DNA of 64,000 bases. Origin: Chloroflexota bacterium. GTDB lineage: Bacteria > Chloroflexota > Anaerolineae > Anaerolineales > E44-bin32. How positions within the stretch are numbered: the stretch's first letter is position 1; every line of letters starts with the position of its first letter. Shown one piece after another: positions 10,114 through 19,605 of the stretch. Location of the stretch: positions 1 to 64,000 of the forward strand of contig JADFRG010000013.1 in NCBI GenBank assembly GCA_022561385.1, read 5' to 3'. Under the pieces are notes generated by a model. The model was given only the letters and a program-made list of their open reading frames with translations. It searched no databases and was not told where the DNA came from. Both the position numbers and the translations under genes were made by a program.

Positions 10114-11670
10114 TTATCCCTCGCCTCCCGGCAGGGAGAAGCAGATCTGTGCTCCTTGATCGACCTTCTCATCGACCCAGATTCTCCCCCCGTGAGCTTC
10201 CACGATGGCCTTGGCTAGATACAAGCCGAGGCCCGCGCCCTGGGTGCTGCCGGCGATTTCCTCCGAACGATAGAAGCGATCAAAGATTCGGTGGCGATCC
10301 GCGGGCCGTATGCCCGGACCCTGGTCGCTCACACATATCACGACTTCATTCTGGGCCTGCCAGCCACGGATCAGGACCTGCCCGCCGTCCGCTGCGTATT
10401 TCACCGCGTTGGAGAGCAAATTTGTCAACACCTGGGTCATTCGTTCCTCGTCCGCGTAGACGAGAGGGAAATCAGCCGGCCGATCGACTGTAAACGTGTG
10501 CCGATCCGATTGTGTTTGAAAGCGCCGTGCCAGCTTCTCCGCGAGCTGCAGAAGGTCCACATCCGATGGGTTTAGTGAAAGCGCGCCTGCCTGCAGCCGC
10601 GAGGCATCCAGGAGATCGTCAATCAGGGCCGCAAGCCGATCGGCCTCATCTTCTATCACGGCCAGGCTGTCGCGCACGACCTCTGGATCCCAATCCGCGT
10701 CGTCCCTGCGCAGAGTCCCTACGTAACCCTTGATCAAGGCGACCGGTGTGCGCAGCTCATGGCTGATGACGGATATGAATATGCTTTTGAGCTCCTCGGC
10801 CTCTCGAAACCGGGTGATGTCGCGTACGTTCGCCACGATGCTTAACAGGCGCCCGTCGTCTGAAAAGGTCGGTGCGTAGGTAATTCCAACGCTGATATGG
10901 CTGCCGCTCGCGCGCAGGAGGTCTCCCTCCACATATAACTCGGCGCTTGCGGAAAGTGGCCAGCCCCCGGCGGCCGCTTCCTCCAGAGTAGGCCCCGATT
11001 CACGGCTTGACCATCGAATGATCTCAGAATGCTCCTGGCCGACGACGTCCGTTGCCGGGTATTCGGTGAGCTTCGAACAAGCCCGATTAAATCGAGTAAA
11101 CCGGTTGCTGGGGTCCAGAATGAAGATGCCATCGGCAGAAGATTCGACCACCCGGTCCAGATGACGGCTATGGTCCGCGACCTCCGAGTAAAGACGCGCG
11201 TTAGAGACGGCAATGGCGGCTTGAGCCGCGAAGGCTTGGAGCATATTGCGATCGTCGCGCGAGAACCGTCCCCGATAAGATCTGAATACGAAGATTACGC
11301 CCACCACCTCGTCGCGGGCGATCATTGGGAGCCCTACCCCGGTCAAAAGCCCCATGGAGGCGGAGTGGGTGATCCTTTGTAGCCGGCGGTTGACCTCGGG
11401 CAGCGCAATCCGAGCCGGATCGCCTTGATCGGGGATGTCCTCCAATAGCGGGTCCAGGAACTTCATGAACTCGTCATGGACGCCGTGTGTAGCGGCCACG
11501 CGCCAGCCGTCCGACTCGCGCAGGGCAATAAGACCGGCCGAGCTTGCCAACAGCTCGGCCGCGAGTTTTACGATTCGATCCAGGACCCGATCGAGATCCA
11601 GCTCTTCGGTAAGAGCGCGCGAGATCTCAAGTAGATAGTCCCGCTGGCGTACACGAAAATCTGGAAGCAT
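10114..11670 (-). CDS. GAF-PAS sensor histidine kinase
   Basis: A soluble sensor kinase of about 518 aa. Domains in order are GAF (about residues 20-165), PAS (about 175-290), HisKA with the phospho-acceptor His in SVISHELRTPVAL, and HATPase_c with N-box NLLSNAVKYA and G-boxes DQGPGIRP and GAGLGLYLAKAIVEAHGG. No membrane segment is visible, so it senses cytoplasmic signals. The ATG at 11670 overlaps the stop of the upstream aminotransferase (TGATG); a TTG one codon earlier is the alternative start. No response regulator is adjacent; the nearest is the CpXC protein downstream. Confidence 0.93.
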   Translation of the reverse strand: MLPDFRVRQRDYLLEISRALTEELDLDRVLDRIVKLAAELLASSAGLIALRESDGWRVAATHGVHDEFMKFLDPLLEDIPDQGDPARIALPEVNRRLQRITHSASMGLLTGVGLPMIARDEVVGVIFVFRSYRGRFSRDDRNMLQAFAAQAAIAVSNARLYSEVADHSRHLDRVVESSADGIFILDPSNRFTRFNRACSKLTEYPATDVVGQEHSEIIRWSSRESGPTLEEAAAGGWPLSASAELYVEGDLLRASGSHISVGITYAPTFSDDGRLLSIVANVRDITRFREAEELKSIFISVISHELRTPVALIKGYVGTLRRDDADWDPEVVRDSLAVIEDEADRLAALIDDLLDASRLQAGALSLNPSDVDLLQLAEKLARRFQTQSDRHTFTVDRPADFPLVYADEERMTQVLTNLLSNAVKYAADGGQVLIRGWQAQNEVVICVSDQGPGIRPADRHRIFDRFYRSEEIAGSTQGAGLGLYLAKAIVEAHGGRIWVDEKVDQGAQICFSLPGGEG

Positions 11671-12965
11671 CAAGTGGATACGGTCGAGATAGACTCCTCC
11701 ATGATCCTGAGTCCCTCGTCCAGCAGCCTTTCATCTATGCTCAAGGCGGGGGCCAGGCGAACGCTGCTCTCGCCGCAGCCGAGCAGCAGCAGTCCCCGCT
11801 CAAATGCCTCTTCGATCAGGTGTTCCCGCAGATCGTGCGCGGGTTGTTTCGCTCCATCCCCATCGACTAACTCCACGCCGATCATCAGGCCTTTGCCTCG
11901 AATCTCACCGATGGTCGCATGGCGGCCCTGAATTTCTTCGAGCGCATCCATGGCGTATTCCCCCATCCGCTTGGCATTATCCATAAACTCGCCCTCGACC
12001 AAATCGAGCGTCGCCAACGCGGCGCGACAGGCCAGCGGATTGCCGCCGTAGGTGTTGCTGTGCGCGCCTTCCGGCCAGTCCATAACCGAAGCGCGAGCTA
12101 GGATGCCTCCCATCGGTACGCCTGACGCAACCCCTTTGGCAAAACAGACGATGTCGGGTTCGACATCCCAGTGTTCGATCGCCCACCACTTTCCTGTGCG
12201 ACCAATACCCGACTGCACTTCGTCCACGATCAGCAGGATCCCATGCCGATCGCAGAGTTCGCGCAGAGCCGGGAAGAAGCCCGGAGGCGGAACGATATAC
12301 CCGCCCTCTCCTTGAATGGGCTCCACGAGGATCGCGGCGCAATCCCCAGGGGGCACAACGGTTTTAAAGATGTGGTCCTCAATATAGTTGACCACCGTCT
12401 CTCCGTAGTCGTCGCTGGTTGGCTGCAGCACCTGCCGGTAGGCGTTCGGATAAGGAACATGAGTGACACCTATGGAAGGCGCTCCAAAGCCGCTGCGCTG
12501 AATAGATTTGCTTGAGGTGAATGCCAGGGACCCCAGCGTGCGGCCATGAAATCCACCCTGGAAGCCGATAAAGAGCGGCCTCCCGCTGTGGTGAAGGGCT
12601 AATTTGATCCCGGCTTCAACCGCTTCCGTGCCTGAATTGCTAAGAAAAACCTTGGCCGGCTCAGAAAAGGGAGCGATTCCTGCTAACCGCTCGGAGATCT
12701 CCACCCAAACCGGGTGGTAATAGTCGGATGAAATATGAATAAAGCGCTCAGCTTGCTCGCAAATGGCGGCCACGACCTTGGGATGGGAATGTCCCGTGGT
12801 GCAGACTGCGATTCCGGCCGCAAAGTCGATGAACCGATTTCCATCGACGTCCCAAACTTCCGAGCCTGCACCGCGCTCCATGACGAAGGGGGCTGCTCGC
12901 GGATAGGAGGGGGAAACCACGGCCTGATCGCGCTTGAGGAGTGCATTACCTTTATCGAGTTTCAA
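11670..12965 (-). CDS. Class-III aminotransferase (GabT/ArgD-like)
   Basis: A 431-aa PLP enzyme of fold type I. The PLP-phosphate segment SNSGTEAVEAGIKLA, the VDEVQSGIGRTG motif carrying the PLP-nitrogen aspartate, and the Schiff-base lysine K277 in CFAKGVASGVP are all present. The family moves amino groups between omega-amines (4-aminobutyrate, acetylornithine, beta-alanine and others) and 2-oxo acids; the donor cannot be fixed from sequence. It leads an operon with the sensor kinase, to which it is coupled by a one-base overlap. Amino-acid nitrogen status as the kinase signal is speculation. Confidence 0.9.
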   Translation of the reverse strand: MKLDKGNALLKRDQAVVSPSYPRAAPFVMERGAGSEVWDVDGNRFIDFAAGIAVCTTGHSHPKVVAAICEQAERFIHISSDYYHPVWVEISERLAGIAPFSEPAKVFLSNSGTEAVEAGIKLALHHSGRPLFIGFQGGFHGRTLGSLAFTSSKSIQRSGFGAPSIGVTHVPYPNAYRQVLQPTSDDYGETVVNYIEDHIFKTVVPPGDCAAILVEPIQGEGGYIVPPPGFFPALRELCDRHGILLIVDEVQSGIGRTGKWWAIEHWDVEPDIVCFAKGVASGVPMGGILARASVMDWPEGAHSNTYGGNPLACRAALATLDLVEGEFMDNAKRMGEYAMDALEEIQGRHATIGEIRGKGLMIGVELVDGDGAKQPAHDLREHLIEEAFERGLLLLGCGESSVRLAPALSIDERLLDEGLRIMEESISTVST

Positions 12966-13024
12966 GTATTGGAACCTCCGAACGGGAAGGAGCGGCTCGG
13001 ACGAGAAAAGTGGCGAACCGGCGA

Positions 13025-13030
13025 ATTATA
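13025..13030 (-). promoter_or_regulatory. -10 box for aminotransferase/kinase operon
   Basis: Minus-strand TATAAT 60 bp upstream of the aminotransferase start. The -35 region is poor. It lies in the divergent spacer opposite the acyl-CoA ligase promoter. Confidence 0.5.
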
Positions 13031-13064
13031 TCATTCGGCCCTCTCGGGCAACTTTTCACAGATA

Positions 13065-13070
13065 TATAAT
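13065..13070 (+). promoter_or_regulatory. -10 box for acyl-CoA ligase gene
   Basis: TATAAT 37 bp upstream of the ATG at 13108. A purine-rich ribosome site (GAGGAAGG) precedes the start. No clear -35 is seen. Confidence 0.55.
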
Positions 13071-13107
13071 CATTGAGGGTCTCCGCGCAACGAGGAAGGA
13101 TTGAAAG

Positions 13108-14814
13108 ATGGACAAACGAGTTTGGCATCAACACTACGACGAAGGTGTGCCGAGCGAGATAAAAGTGCCCGAAATAAGGCTACACGACTTCCTGGAACAA
13201 TCTGCGCGGGATTTTCCGGACCGGCCCTGTACGATTTTTAAGGGAGCCGAGATCAGCTACCGAGAAATGAATGAGCTCACCGATCGATTGGCGGCCGGGT
13301 TGGTTGAACTCGGTGTGATGAAGGGCGATCGGGTCGCGATTTTTATGCCCAACTCGCCTCAGTTCGTCATCGCCTTCTACGGTATTTTGAAGGCCGGCGG
13401 CGTAGTGGTAGCTACCAATCCGCTGTACACACACCGCGAGATCAAGCACCAAATGAAGGATTCGGGTGCTCAAATCATGCTGGCGATGAGCAATTTCTAT
13501 AATACGGTCAAGGAAGTCCAGTCAGAAACCGATCTGAAACGATTGATAGTTACCAACATCAAGGAATACCTGCCGCCGCATCTGCGGGTGCTCTTCAGCC
13601 TGTTAAAAGAGCGCAGCGGCGGTCACCGTGTGACTCTTGCCGCCGGGGATGAGTGGCTCCAGGAGGTGCTCGACGCATACACTCGCGAAGATCGACCGCA
13701 GCTAGACATCGATCCGGATGACACTGCCTTGTTTCAATACACCGGCGGGACGACCGGTCTCTCAAAGGGGGCGGTCGGACTGCATCGAAATCTAGTGGCG
13801 AATACCCTTCAGGGCGCGGCCTGGCTTACCCCCGTGCAAGGCGCACCCGGTGAAGGCGTCACCCTCATGGCCATCCCAATGTTTCATGTGTACGGACTGA
13901 TCGTAGGAATGACGGTAGCCGTGCAAAGCGGCTCGGCGATGGTTATGATCCCGAATCCACGCGACTTGAAGGATGTGCTGACGAGCATCGACAAATACAA
14001 ACCGAACATCTATCCGGGTGTGCCGGCCATGTACAACGCCATCAACAACCACCCGGATGTGCTGGCCGGGAAGTACGACCTGAGCTCGATCAAGGCCTGC
14101 ATCTCCGGATCCGCACCGTTGTTGCGTGAGACGAAAATGAAATTCGAAGAGCTCACGGGCGGCAAGCTGGTCGAAGGTTTTGGCCTGACCGAATCTCTTG
14201 TCGCGACCCACTCCAACCCCATCATGGGCGAGAACCGCATCGGCTCAATCGGGCTGCCGTTCCCGAACGTAGACAGCCGGATCGTATCGTTGGACGACGA
14301 AGTCACCGTGCTTGAGCCGGATGAGGTCGGAGAATTGGTGATCCAGAGTCCCAGCATCATGAAGGGTTACCACGATATGCCCACTGAGACCGCCAATACG
14401 CTTCGGGATGGCTGGCTTTACACGGGCGACATCGCCTACATGGATGAAGATGGCTATTTTTATATCGTGGATCGCAAGAAGGAGATGATCAAGCCCAGCG
14501 GTTTCCAGGTATGGCCGCGAGAAGTGGAAGAGGTCATCGCCGAGAACCCGAAGGTGTTGGAGGTCGGCGTTGCCGGCGTCACAGACGATTACCGGGGCGA
14601 GACCGTGAAGGCCTGGGTGGTGCTCAAGCCGGGCGAGACCGCCACCGTCGACGAGCTTCGGGATTGGTGCCGGGATCGCCTGGCAGCTTTCAAGGTGCCC
14701 ACGCAGGTCGAGTTTCGAGAAGAGCTGCCGAAAACCACGGTTGGGAAGATCTTGCGGCGGGAGCTGGTTCGTCAGCACAAAGAACGGGTCGAGGCGGAAT
14801 CGGTCGCGGACTAG
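13108..14814 (+). CDS. fadD: Long-chain fatty acid-CoA ligase
   Basis: A 568-aa ANL-superfamily AMP-forming ligase. The phosphate-binding P-loop YTGGTTGLSKGAV is near residue 212, the acyl-pocket and linker motifs include GFGLTESLVATH, the hinge region carries WLYTGDIAYMDEDGYF and VDRKKEMIKPSGFQV, and the C-terminal catalytic lysine sits in TVGKILRRELV. It activates fatty acids to acyl-CoA via acyl-AMP, for beta-oxidation or lipid synthesis. It has its own promoter and stands as a single gene. Confidence 0.92.
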   Translation: MDKRVWHQHYDEGVPSEIKVPEIRLHDFLEQSARDFPDRPCTIFKGAEISYREMNELTDRLAAGLVELGVMKGDRVAIFMPNSPQFVIAFYGILKAGGVVVATNPLYTHREIKHQMKDSGAQIMLAMSNFYNTVKEVQSETDLKRLIVTNIKEYLPPHLRVLFSLLKERSGGHRVTLAAGDEWLQEVLDAYTREDRPQLDIDPDDTALFQYTGGTTGLSKGAVGLHRNLVANTLQGAAWLTPVQGAPGEGVTLMAIPMFHVYGLIVGMTVAVQSGSAMVMIPNPRDLKDVLTSIDKYKPNIYPGVPAMYNAINNHPDVLAGKYDLSSIKACISGSAPLLRETKMKFEELTGGKLVEGFGLTESLVATHSNPIMGENRIGSIGLPFPNVDSRIVSLDDEVTVLEPDEVGELVIQSPSIMKGYHDMPTETANTLRDGWLYTGDIAYMDEDGYFYIVDRKKEMIKPSGFQVWPREVEEVIAENPKVLEVGVAGVTDDYRGETVKAWVVLKPGETATVDELRDWCRDRLAAFKVPTQVEFREELPKTTVGKILRRELVRQHKERVEAESVAD

Positions 14815-15015
14815 TTCCGCGCGCGATTGATTGCGCATAGCCAAACGGCAACGGTGTTCTACGGGGTCGCGGCTGAATGGGCGACAGTTTCGAGGTCTGG
14901 GGACGAGTGCAACAGGCGGGTGCCGGGGGCGCTCCGCCATGACTGCGAAATTAAATGCCGAGCGCTCTTTCGACAGGCATCGCAGGGCACTCCCGCATCT
15001 GGAGGAAGGTAAAAG

Positions 15016-15044
15016 AAAAAGGCCCTGAGAAAAGGGCCTTTTTT
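15016..15044. terminator. Bidirectional rho-independent terminator
   Basis: AAAAAGGCCC, an 8-nt loop (TGAGAAAA), then GGGCCTTTTTT. The A-run and T-run make it function in both directions, so it can end the acyl-CoA ligase (+) and ftsH (-) transcripts. The 200 bases between the ligase stop and this hairpin contain no supportable gene. Confidence 0.88.
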
Positions 15045-15068
15045 GGATCGCTGCTGAGAGGAGATGGC

Positions 15069-16943
15069 TCAGTCGGCCGCGGCTCGGACCGGTACGGGTG
15101 TGCCGCCGTTTTTCGGCCCCACAGGCTCGTCAAAGAGTTCCTCGAACTGCGAGCGCTCCAGTGTCTCAACCTCGATTAGTGTCTCGGCTATGTTGTCCAA
15201 TTGGACGCGGTATTCCTTTAAGATATCCAGTGCCCGGTCGAACGCCTCTTCGACAAGCTCCTTGACTTCCAAATCGATCATCTGGGCGGTGCTCTCTGAA
15301 TAGTCGCGCTGCTCCCCGATCGAGCGCCCCAAGAATATCAACTCGTCGGTCTGCCCATAAACCATCGGGCCGAGCTTTTCGCTCATCCCGAGGCGAGTAA
15401 TCATATTGCGCGCAAGATCAGTCACCCGCTCCAGGTCATTGGATGCGCCGGAAGTGATGTCGTTGAAGACGAGCGTTTCGGCCGCCCGCCCGCCTAATAA
15501 CCCGGCCATATCGGCCTTGATCTTGTGGCGGGAAGTCAGGGTTCGATCCTCTTCAGGGAGCGCCATGGTGAAGCCCCCCATCATGCCGCGTGCGATGATA
15601 CTGACTTTGTGTATGGTGTCGGCCTCAGGGATCACGTGCATGACCACCGCGTGACCCGCCTCGTGAAAGGCGACGATCTTCTTCTCTTCTTCGCTGATGA
15701 TGCGGCTCCGGCGTTCGGGGCCCGCGATCACACGTTCGACCGACTCTTGAAATTCGTCGGGGCCGATGGAATTCTTGTTTCGGCGGGCAGCGAGTATGGC
15801 AGCCTCGTTGACCAGGTTTTCGATATCGGCGCCCACGAAACCGGGGGTGGCCTTGGCGATGGTCTTGAGGTCGACTTCCTCGTCTACCGGCATACCTTTA
15901 ATGTGCACTTTCAGGATTTGTTCCCGGCCGCGCATATCCGGCCCATCCAAAATCACGCGGCGATCGAAGCGGCCCGGTCGCAATAACGCCGGATCGAGAA
16001 TATCGGGCCGATTGGTTGCGGCTACAATGATCACGCTGGTGTCCGTGTCGAACCCGTCCATTTCAACCAGCATCTGGTTGAGAGTTTGCTCCCGTTCGTC
16101 GTGGCTGCCGCCCAGTCCGGCGCCGCGATGGCGGCCCACGGCATCGATTTCATCTATGAAAACAATGGACGGAGAATGCCGCTTGGCCTGATCGAACAAA
16201 TCCCGCACCCGGCTGGCACCCACGCCCACGAACATCTCTACGAACTCGGAGCCAGAGATCGAGAAAAATGGAACGCCGGCCTCTCCGGACACCGCCTTGG
16301 CCATGAGTGTTTTGCCGGTGCCGGGGGCCCCGATGAGCAGCACACCCCTGGGAATGCGTGCGCCAAGTTTGATAAATTTCTCCGGCTCTTCGAGAAACTC
16401 CACGATCTCCTGAAGCTCTGCTTTAGCCTCGTCGACCCCCGCTATATCATCAAAGGTCACCGTAGGCTGATCGCCGGTAAACATACGTGCGCGACTCTTC
16501 CCGAACGACAGGGCCTGATTGTTCGATCCCTGCGCCTGGCGCAGCATGAAGAAGATCAGGCCTACGACCAGCAACCCCGGCAATAGGTAAGTGACGAGGG
16601 TAATGATCTGGTTAAAATCGCTAGGCTGCTTGATTTCGAGCTTAATGCGATCCGAAGAAAGCATCTCCTGGGTCACGCCCAAGTCCAACAGCTGTTCGAC
16701 GGCGGTTTTTGTCGGTTCTTTGCGGGATATGGCGCGCGTCTCACCATCCGGAAAGATGATCGTGAGATCGTTTTCATCAACGATGATACGCGCGATCCGT
16801 CCGGAGTTGATCAGATCGGCAACTTCGTTGAAATCGAGGCGATCTGGCGGAGACTGACCGGCTCTGAACTGGACGACCAGTATAACGACGATCAGAAGCA
16901 AAATGACGAGAACAATCGAATTTCGCCCTCGTGGGGAATTCAC
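15069..16943 (-). CDS. ftsH: ATP-dependent zinc metalloprotease FtsH
   Basis: A 624-aa membrane AAA+ protease. N-terminal membrane segments at about residues 9-26 and 113-135 flank a short extracytoplasmic domain. The AAA domain has Walker A GAPGTGKT, Walker B VFIDEID and the second region of homology [17 protein letters not shown]. The metallopeptidase HEAGH motif is near residue 423. It degrades membrane and short-lived cytosolic proteins. The start is a GTG with a near-perfect AGGAGG ribosome site. The terminator at 15016-15044 follows it. Confidence 0.97.
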   Translation of the reverse strand: MNSPRGRNSIVLVILLLIVVILVVQFRAGQSPPDRLDFNEVADLINSGRIARIIVDENDLTIIFPDGETRAISRKEPTKTAVEQLLDLGVTQEMLSSDRIKLEIKQPSDFNQIITLVTYLLPGLLVVGLIFFMLRQAQGSNNQALSFGKSRARMFTGDQPTVTFDDIAGVDEAKAELQEIVEFLEEPEKFIKLGARIPRGVLLIGAPGTGKTLMAKAVSGEAGVPFFSISGSEFVEMFVGVGASRVRDLFDQAKRHSPSIVFIDEIDAVGRHRGAGLGGSHDEREQTLNQMLVEMDGFDTDTSVIIVAATNRPDILDPALLRPGRFDRRVILDGPDMRGREQILKVHIKGMPVDEEVDLKTIAKATPGFVGADIENLVNEAAILAARRNKNSIGPDEFQESVERVIAGPERRSRIISEEEKKIVAFHEAGHAVVMHVIPEADTIHKVSIIARGMMGGFTMALPEEDRTLTSRHKIKADMAGLLGGRAAETLVFNDITSGASNDLERVTDLARNMITRLGMSEKLGPMVYGQTDELIFLGRSIGEQRDYSESTAQMIDLEVKELVEEAFDRALDILKEYRVQLDNIAETLIEVETLERSQFEELFDEPVGPKNGGTPVPVRAAAD

Positions 16944-17005
16944 AATTACCTCCTAAACACGCTGACACTATGAACCCAGCGCTCCTTTGGGTCAGCGCAG
17001 AGCCG

Positions 17006-17011
17006 ATTATA
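17006..17011 (-). promoter_or_regulatory. -10 box for ftsH
   Basis: Minus-strand TATAAT 63 bp upstream of the ftsH start; no clear -35. Confidence 0.45.
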
Positions 17012-17056
17012 CCGTACCGAGTTCGCTGGGAATAGTAAGACGATCGTAAGAACTTG

Positions 17057-18058
17057 TTACCGTTGGTACAAAAGCCAAACCCATAACCACAGGGGCAAGA
17101 GACCGCCCACAGCCAGAAAAGCCAGCAAGCTCAGGCCGATCGCCCACCAGTCCACTTGATCTGGACGAAATCGATCTATCGCGCGAGTGGCGGCTTGTGA
17201 GACCTGAAATGTGAGAGGCTGCGAGGGTTGTCCTTCCGTAAATGTTGCGAGCACCTGCCCGAGCTGGTCCGCCGTTCGATAGCGGGCAGCCGGCTCCTTA
17301 GAAAGAACTTTGGCGAGGATCTGATCGAGCTCGGGAGGGATGGAGGGATCATAGGTGCTGGGAGGAACCACCGGTGCCAGCTGATGCAGCTCCGCCAACA
17401 TCTCAGGCTCTGTTGCCTCGAAGGGCAGCCGGCCGGTCAGCATTTCGTAAAGAATAACCCCAAGTGAATAAACGTCGCTGGCCGGTGAGGGGGCCGTGCC
17501 TGCCGCCTGCTCAGGCGAGAAATACTGCGGGCTTCCCCAAACGACTTCTAGCTGCTCATCCGGGTTGATAGTTGCCAGGGCACGCGAGATGCCGAAATCG
17601 GTAATTTTTATGCGCTCGGAATTCGAAATTAGTATGTTGTGCGGCTTCAAATCGCAGTGCACCAGGCCCGCCCGATGCGCATAACCAACGCCGTCGCAGA
17701 TTTGCAGCATCATTCGCACCGCTTCCGGGTGCGGCATGGGACTACGCCGTCGAATCAGGGTCTTTAAGTCCGTGCCTTCCACATATTCCATCACGATATA
17801 GACGTCCTGCGGGTCACGCCCGAAATCGTAGATCGTGACCAGGTTGGGGTGGACCAGATTGGCGGCCGCCCGGGCTTCCTGGAGGAAGCGGACTCGAAAC
17901 TCCGCGTCTTTGGCAAAATCGTGTCGCAATTGTTTTACCGCGACCTGACGTTGCAAATTGAGGTCCCGGGTAAGGTAGACAATCGCCATACCGCCGGCAC
18001 CGATTTGCTGTAAAACTTGATAACGACCGCCGATGAGTTGGCTCTCCATATCGGGCAA
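17057..18058 (-). CDS. Membrane-anchored Ser/Thr protein kinase
   Basis: A 333-aa Hanks-type kinase. The kinase domain covers about residues 13-275: glycine loop IGAGGMA, ATP lysine K42 in VAVKQL, catalytic loop HCDLKPHN (134-141), DFG motif and the SPEQ equivalent of APE. The usual HRD is HCD here, so it is a non-RD kinase that may not depend on activation-loop phosphorylation. One or two C-terminal hydrophobic helices (about 307-331) anchor it with almost no extracellular part. It is divergent from the lipid kinase gene, 69 bp away. Confidence 0.92.
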   Translation of the reverse strand: MPDMESQLIGGRYQVLQQIGAGGMAIVYLTRDLNLQRQVAVKQLRHDFAKDAEFRVRFLQEARAAANLVHPNLVTIYDFGRDPQDVYIVMEYVEGTDLKTLIRRRSPMPHPEAVRMMLQICDGVGYAHRAGLVHCDLKPHNILISNSERIKITDFGISRALATINPDEQLEVVWGSPQYFSPEQAAGTAPSPASDVYSLGVILYEMLTGRLPFEATEPEMLAELHQLAPVVPPSTYDPSIPPELDQILAKVLSKEPAARYRTADQLGQVLATFTEGQPSQPLTFQVSQAATRAIDRFRPDQVDWWAIGLSLLAFLAVGGLLPLWLWVWLLYQR

Positions 18059-18090
18059 ATTCTAAACCGACGGCCAAAAGGTGGCTAGGC

Positions 18091-18096
18091 TATAAT
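18091..18096 (+). promoter_or_regulatory. -10 box for lipid kinase operon
   Basis: TATAAT lies over the farthest upstream ATG (18095) of the lipid kinase frame. This makes that ATG unusable as a start on this transcript and supports the ATG at 18128. Confidence 0.6.
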
Positions 18097-18127
18097 GTGG
18101 CACTCTCGCAAGGTTCCCTCATTCGAT

Positions 18128-19051
18128 ATGCAATTGGCTTGGCTCATCTACAACCCGGCGGCAGGGCGGTTTCCGGCCGGATGGCTGCTCAGCCGGGCCG
18201 TAGGAGTGCTCGATAAGGCCGGCTGGACGGTCGAAGTTCGGGAAGCAAAACACGGCGGGCATCTGAGCGATTTGGCGCGGGAAGCGGTGGAGGCCGGCTG
18301 CCAGGCAGTTTTCGTCGCGGGCGGCGATGGATCGGTGGGGAGGGTGGCATCTGCGCTTTCCGGAACAGACGTCGCGCTGGGGGTGCTGCCGGCGGGAACG
18401 GCCAACGTGTGGGCGAAAGAAATTGGCATCGAACGGCTGGACTGGACCCACCTGTTCGCTCTGGAAAAGGCTGCCGATCGCCTGGCGCGTGGCGAAGTCC
18501 ATAAGGTCGACATGGGGAGAGCGAACGGCCAAGATTTCCTGCTGTGGGCAGGAGTAGGTCTGGATGCGGAGATCGTGAGTCGCATCGAACCCAGGCAGCG
18601 GTGGGAGAAGGTGTTTGGCGCGGTTCACTATGGCCTGCTCGCCCTGTGGGAAACGATCGGTTGGGAGGGGGTTGAGCTCAGGGTCGAGTCCGGTGACCAG
18701 GTATGGGAGGATCGTTACCTGGTTGCAATCGCGAGCAACATCCGCCATTACGCGGGCGGGTTAGTTGAACTCAGCCCCGATGCGAAATACGATGATGGTA
18801 AGCTCGATTTCTGGCTGATAGGCGGCAGTTCGCTGAAAGATGCCGTGACGCGCGTGGTCCAGGTACTGTTAGGAATGCATGTCGATGCACCCGATGTCGT
18901 TCACTTTCAGGCGGAGCAGGCCAGGTTTGTATCCGAAAAGGAAATCCACATGCACTTTGATGGCGAGCCGGAGGTGCTGAAGTCGCCCCTCGATTTTCAG
19001 ACCTTGCCGAGCGCTCTAAACGTGCTGATCCCCAAATCCGAGGCGGGTTGA
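18128..19051 (+). CDS. Diacylglycerol/lipid kinase (DagK_cat family)
   Basis: A 307-aa ATP-dependent lipid kinase similar to YegS/DgkB. The start at 18128 gives the family N-terminus MQLAWLIYNPAAG. The nucleotide-binding GGDGS motif (GGDGT in most members) is followed by LPAGTANVWAKEIGI, and the C-terminal beta domain includes LSPDAKYDDGKLDFW. It probably phosphorylates diacylglycerol or a related lipid at the inner membrane face. Its stop overlaps the TTG start of the next gene. Confidence 0.9.
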   Translation: MQLAWLIYNPAAGRFPAGWLLSRAVGVLDKAGWTVEVREAKHGGHLSDLAREAVEAGCQAVFVAGGDGSVGRVASALSGTDVALGVLPAGTANVWAKEIGIERLDWTHLFALEKAADRLARGEVHKVDMGRANGQDFLLWAGVGLDAEIVSRIEPRQRWEKVFGAVHYGLLALWETIGWEGVELRVESGDQVWEDRYLVAIASNIRHYAGGLVELSPDAKYDDGKLDFWLIGGSSLKDAVTRVVQVLLGMHVDAPDVVHFQAEQARFVSEKEIHMHFDGEPEVLKSPLDFQTLPSALNVLIPKSEAG

Positions 19052-19518
19052 GACGCGGCCTGCCCTGGATTATCGGAGGCACGGTTGTTGGCATGTTGCT
19101 GACGGTCGCGCTGCTCGCGCTCGCCCGCCGGCAGGGGGCCTCGCGCCCGGGAACATTATCCCCCGTGCTGACCGTTATTCCGCTGCCAACCGCGACCCCG
19201 CTGCTCATATCGACCCCAACCCAAGCCCCGCCGCCGACGCTTACTCCTACCCGGCCGCCGGATGCGCCGAAGCCGTTTTCCGCCGGTGATTTAGTAGAGG
19301 TCTTCGGTACACAAGGAGAAGGTCTAAGGATCCGGGAAAGTCCCAGCTTAGCGGCAGAGGTGCTCTTGCTGGGTTTGGAGAGCGAAGTATTTGAGGTGTT
19401 TGAGGGGCCGATCGAAGTCGACGGCTATGCTTGGTGGCGACTGGTGAATCCGTTCGATACAAGCAAGCAGGGCTGGGCCGCGGATCAGTTCCTGCGTCCT
19501 CTCGAGAATGCCCAGTGA
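19048..19518 (+). CDS. Membrane-anchored SH3-like domain protein
   Basis: A 156-aa protein. The TTG start overlaps the lipid kinase stop. An N-terminal membrane segment (about residues 7-25) is followed by a Pro/Thr-rich linker (about 40-75) and a bacterial SH3-like domain (about 80-152) with the LRIRESPSLAAEVL core and a WWRLVNP strand. Such domains usually bind peptidoglycan or mediate wall-associated contacts. Its last 19 codons lie in the first copy of a 60-bp direct repeat whose second copy supplies the start of the next gene. Confidence 0.82.
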   Translation: MRRGLPWIIGGTVVGMLLTVALLALARRQGASRPGTLSPVLTVIPLPTATPLLISTPTQAPPPTLTPTRPPDAPKPFSAGDLVEVFGTQGEGLRIRESPSLAAEVLLLGLESEVFEVFEGPIEVDGYAWWRLVNPFDTSKQGWAADQFLRPLENAQ

Positions 19519-19605
19519 CTGTCCGAACCGAGGCTGATTTCCGCCCAAGCAAGCAGGGCTGGGCCGCGGATCAATTCCTGCGTCCTCTCGAGAATGCCCA
19601 ATGAC
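19460..19605 (+). repeat. 60-bp direct repeat, period 86 bp
   Basis: Copies at 19460-19519 and 19546-19605 differ at two bases and are separated by 26 bp of unrelated sequence. The first copy ends the SH3-like gene (CAGTGA, stop TGA). In the second the same place reads CAATGA, whose ATG starts the DUF971 gene. The likely ancestral junction was a stop/start overlap that a recent duplication split. Confidence 0.92.

Noticed and set aside
14245-14940. 231-codon antisense frame in the acyl-CoA ligase gene
   Set aside because: Overlaps a complete ANL ligase with all motifs; composition is that of a shadow frame.
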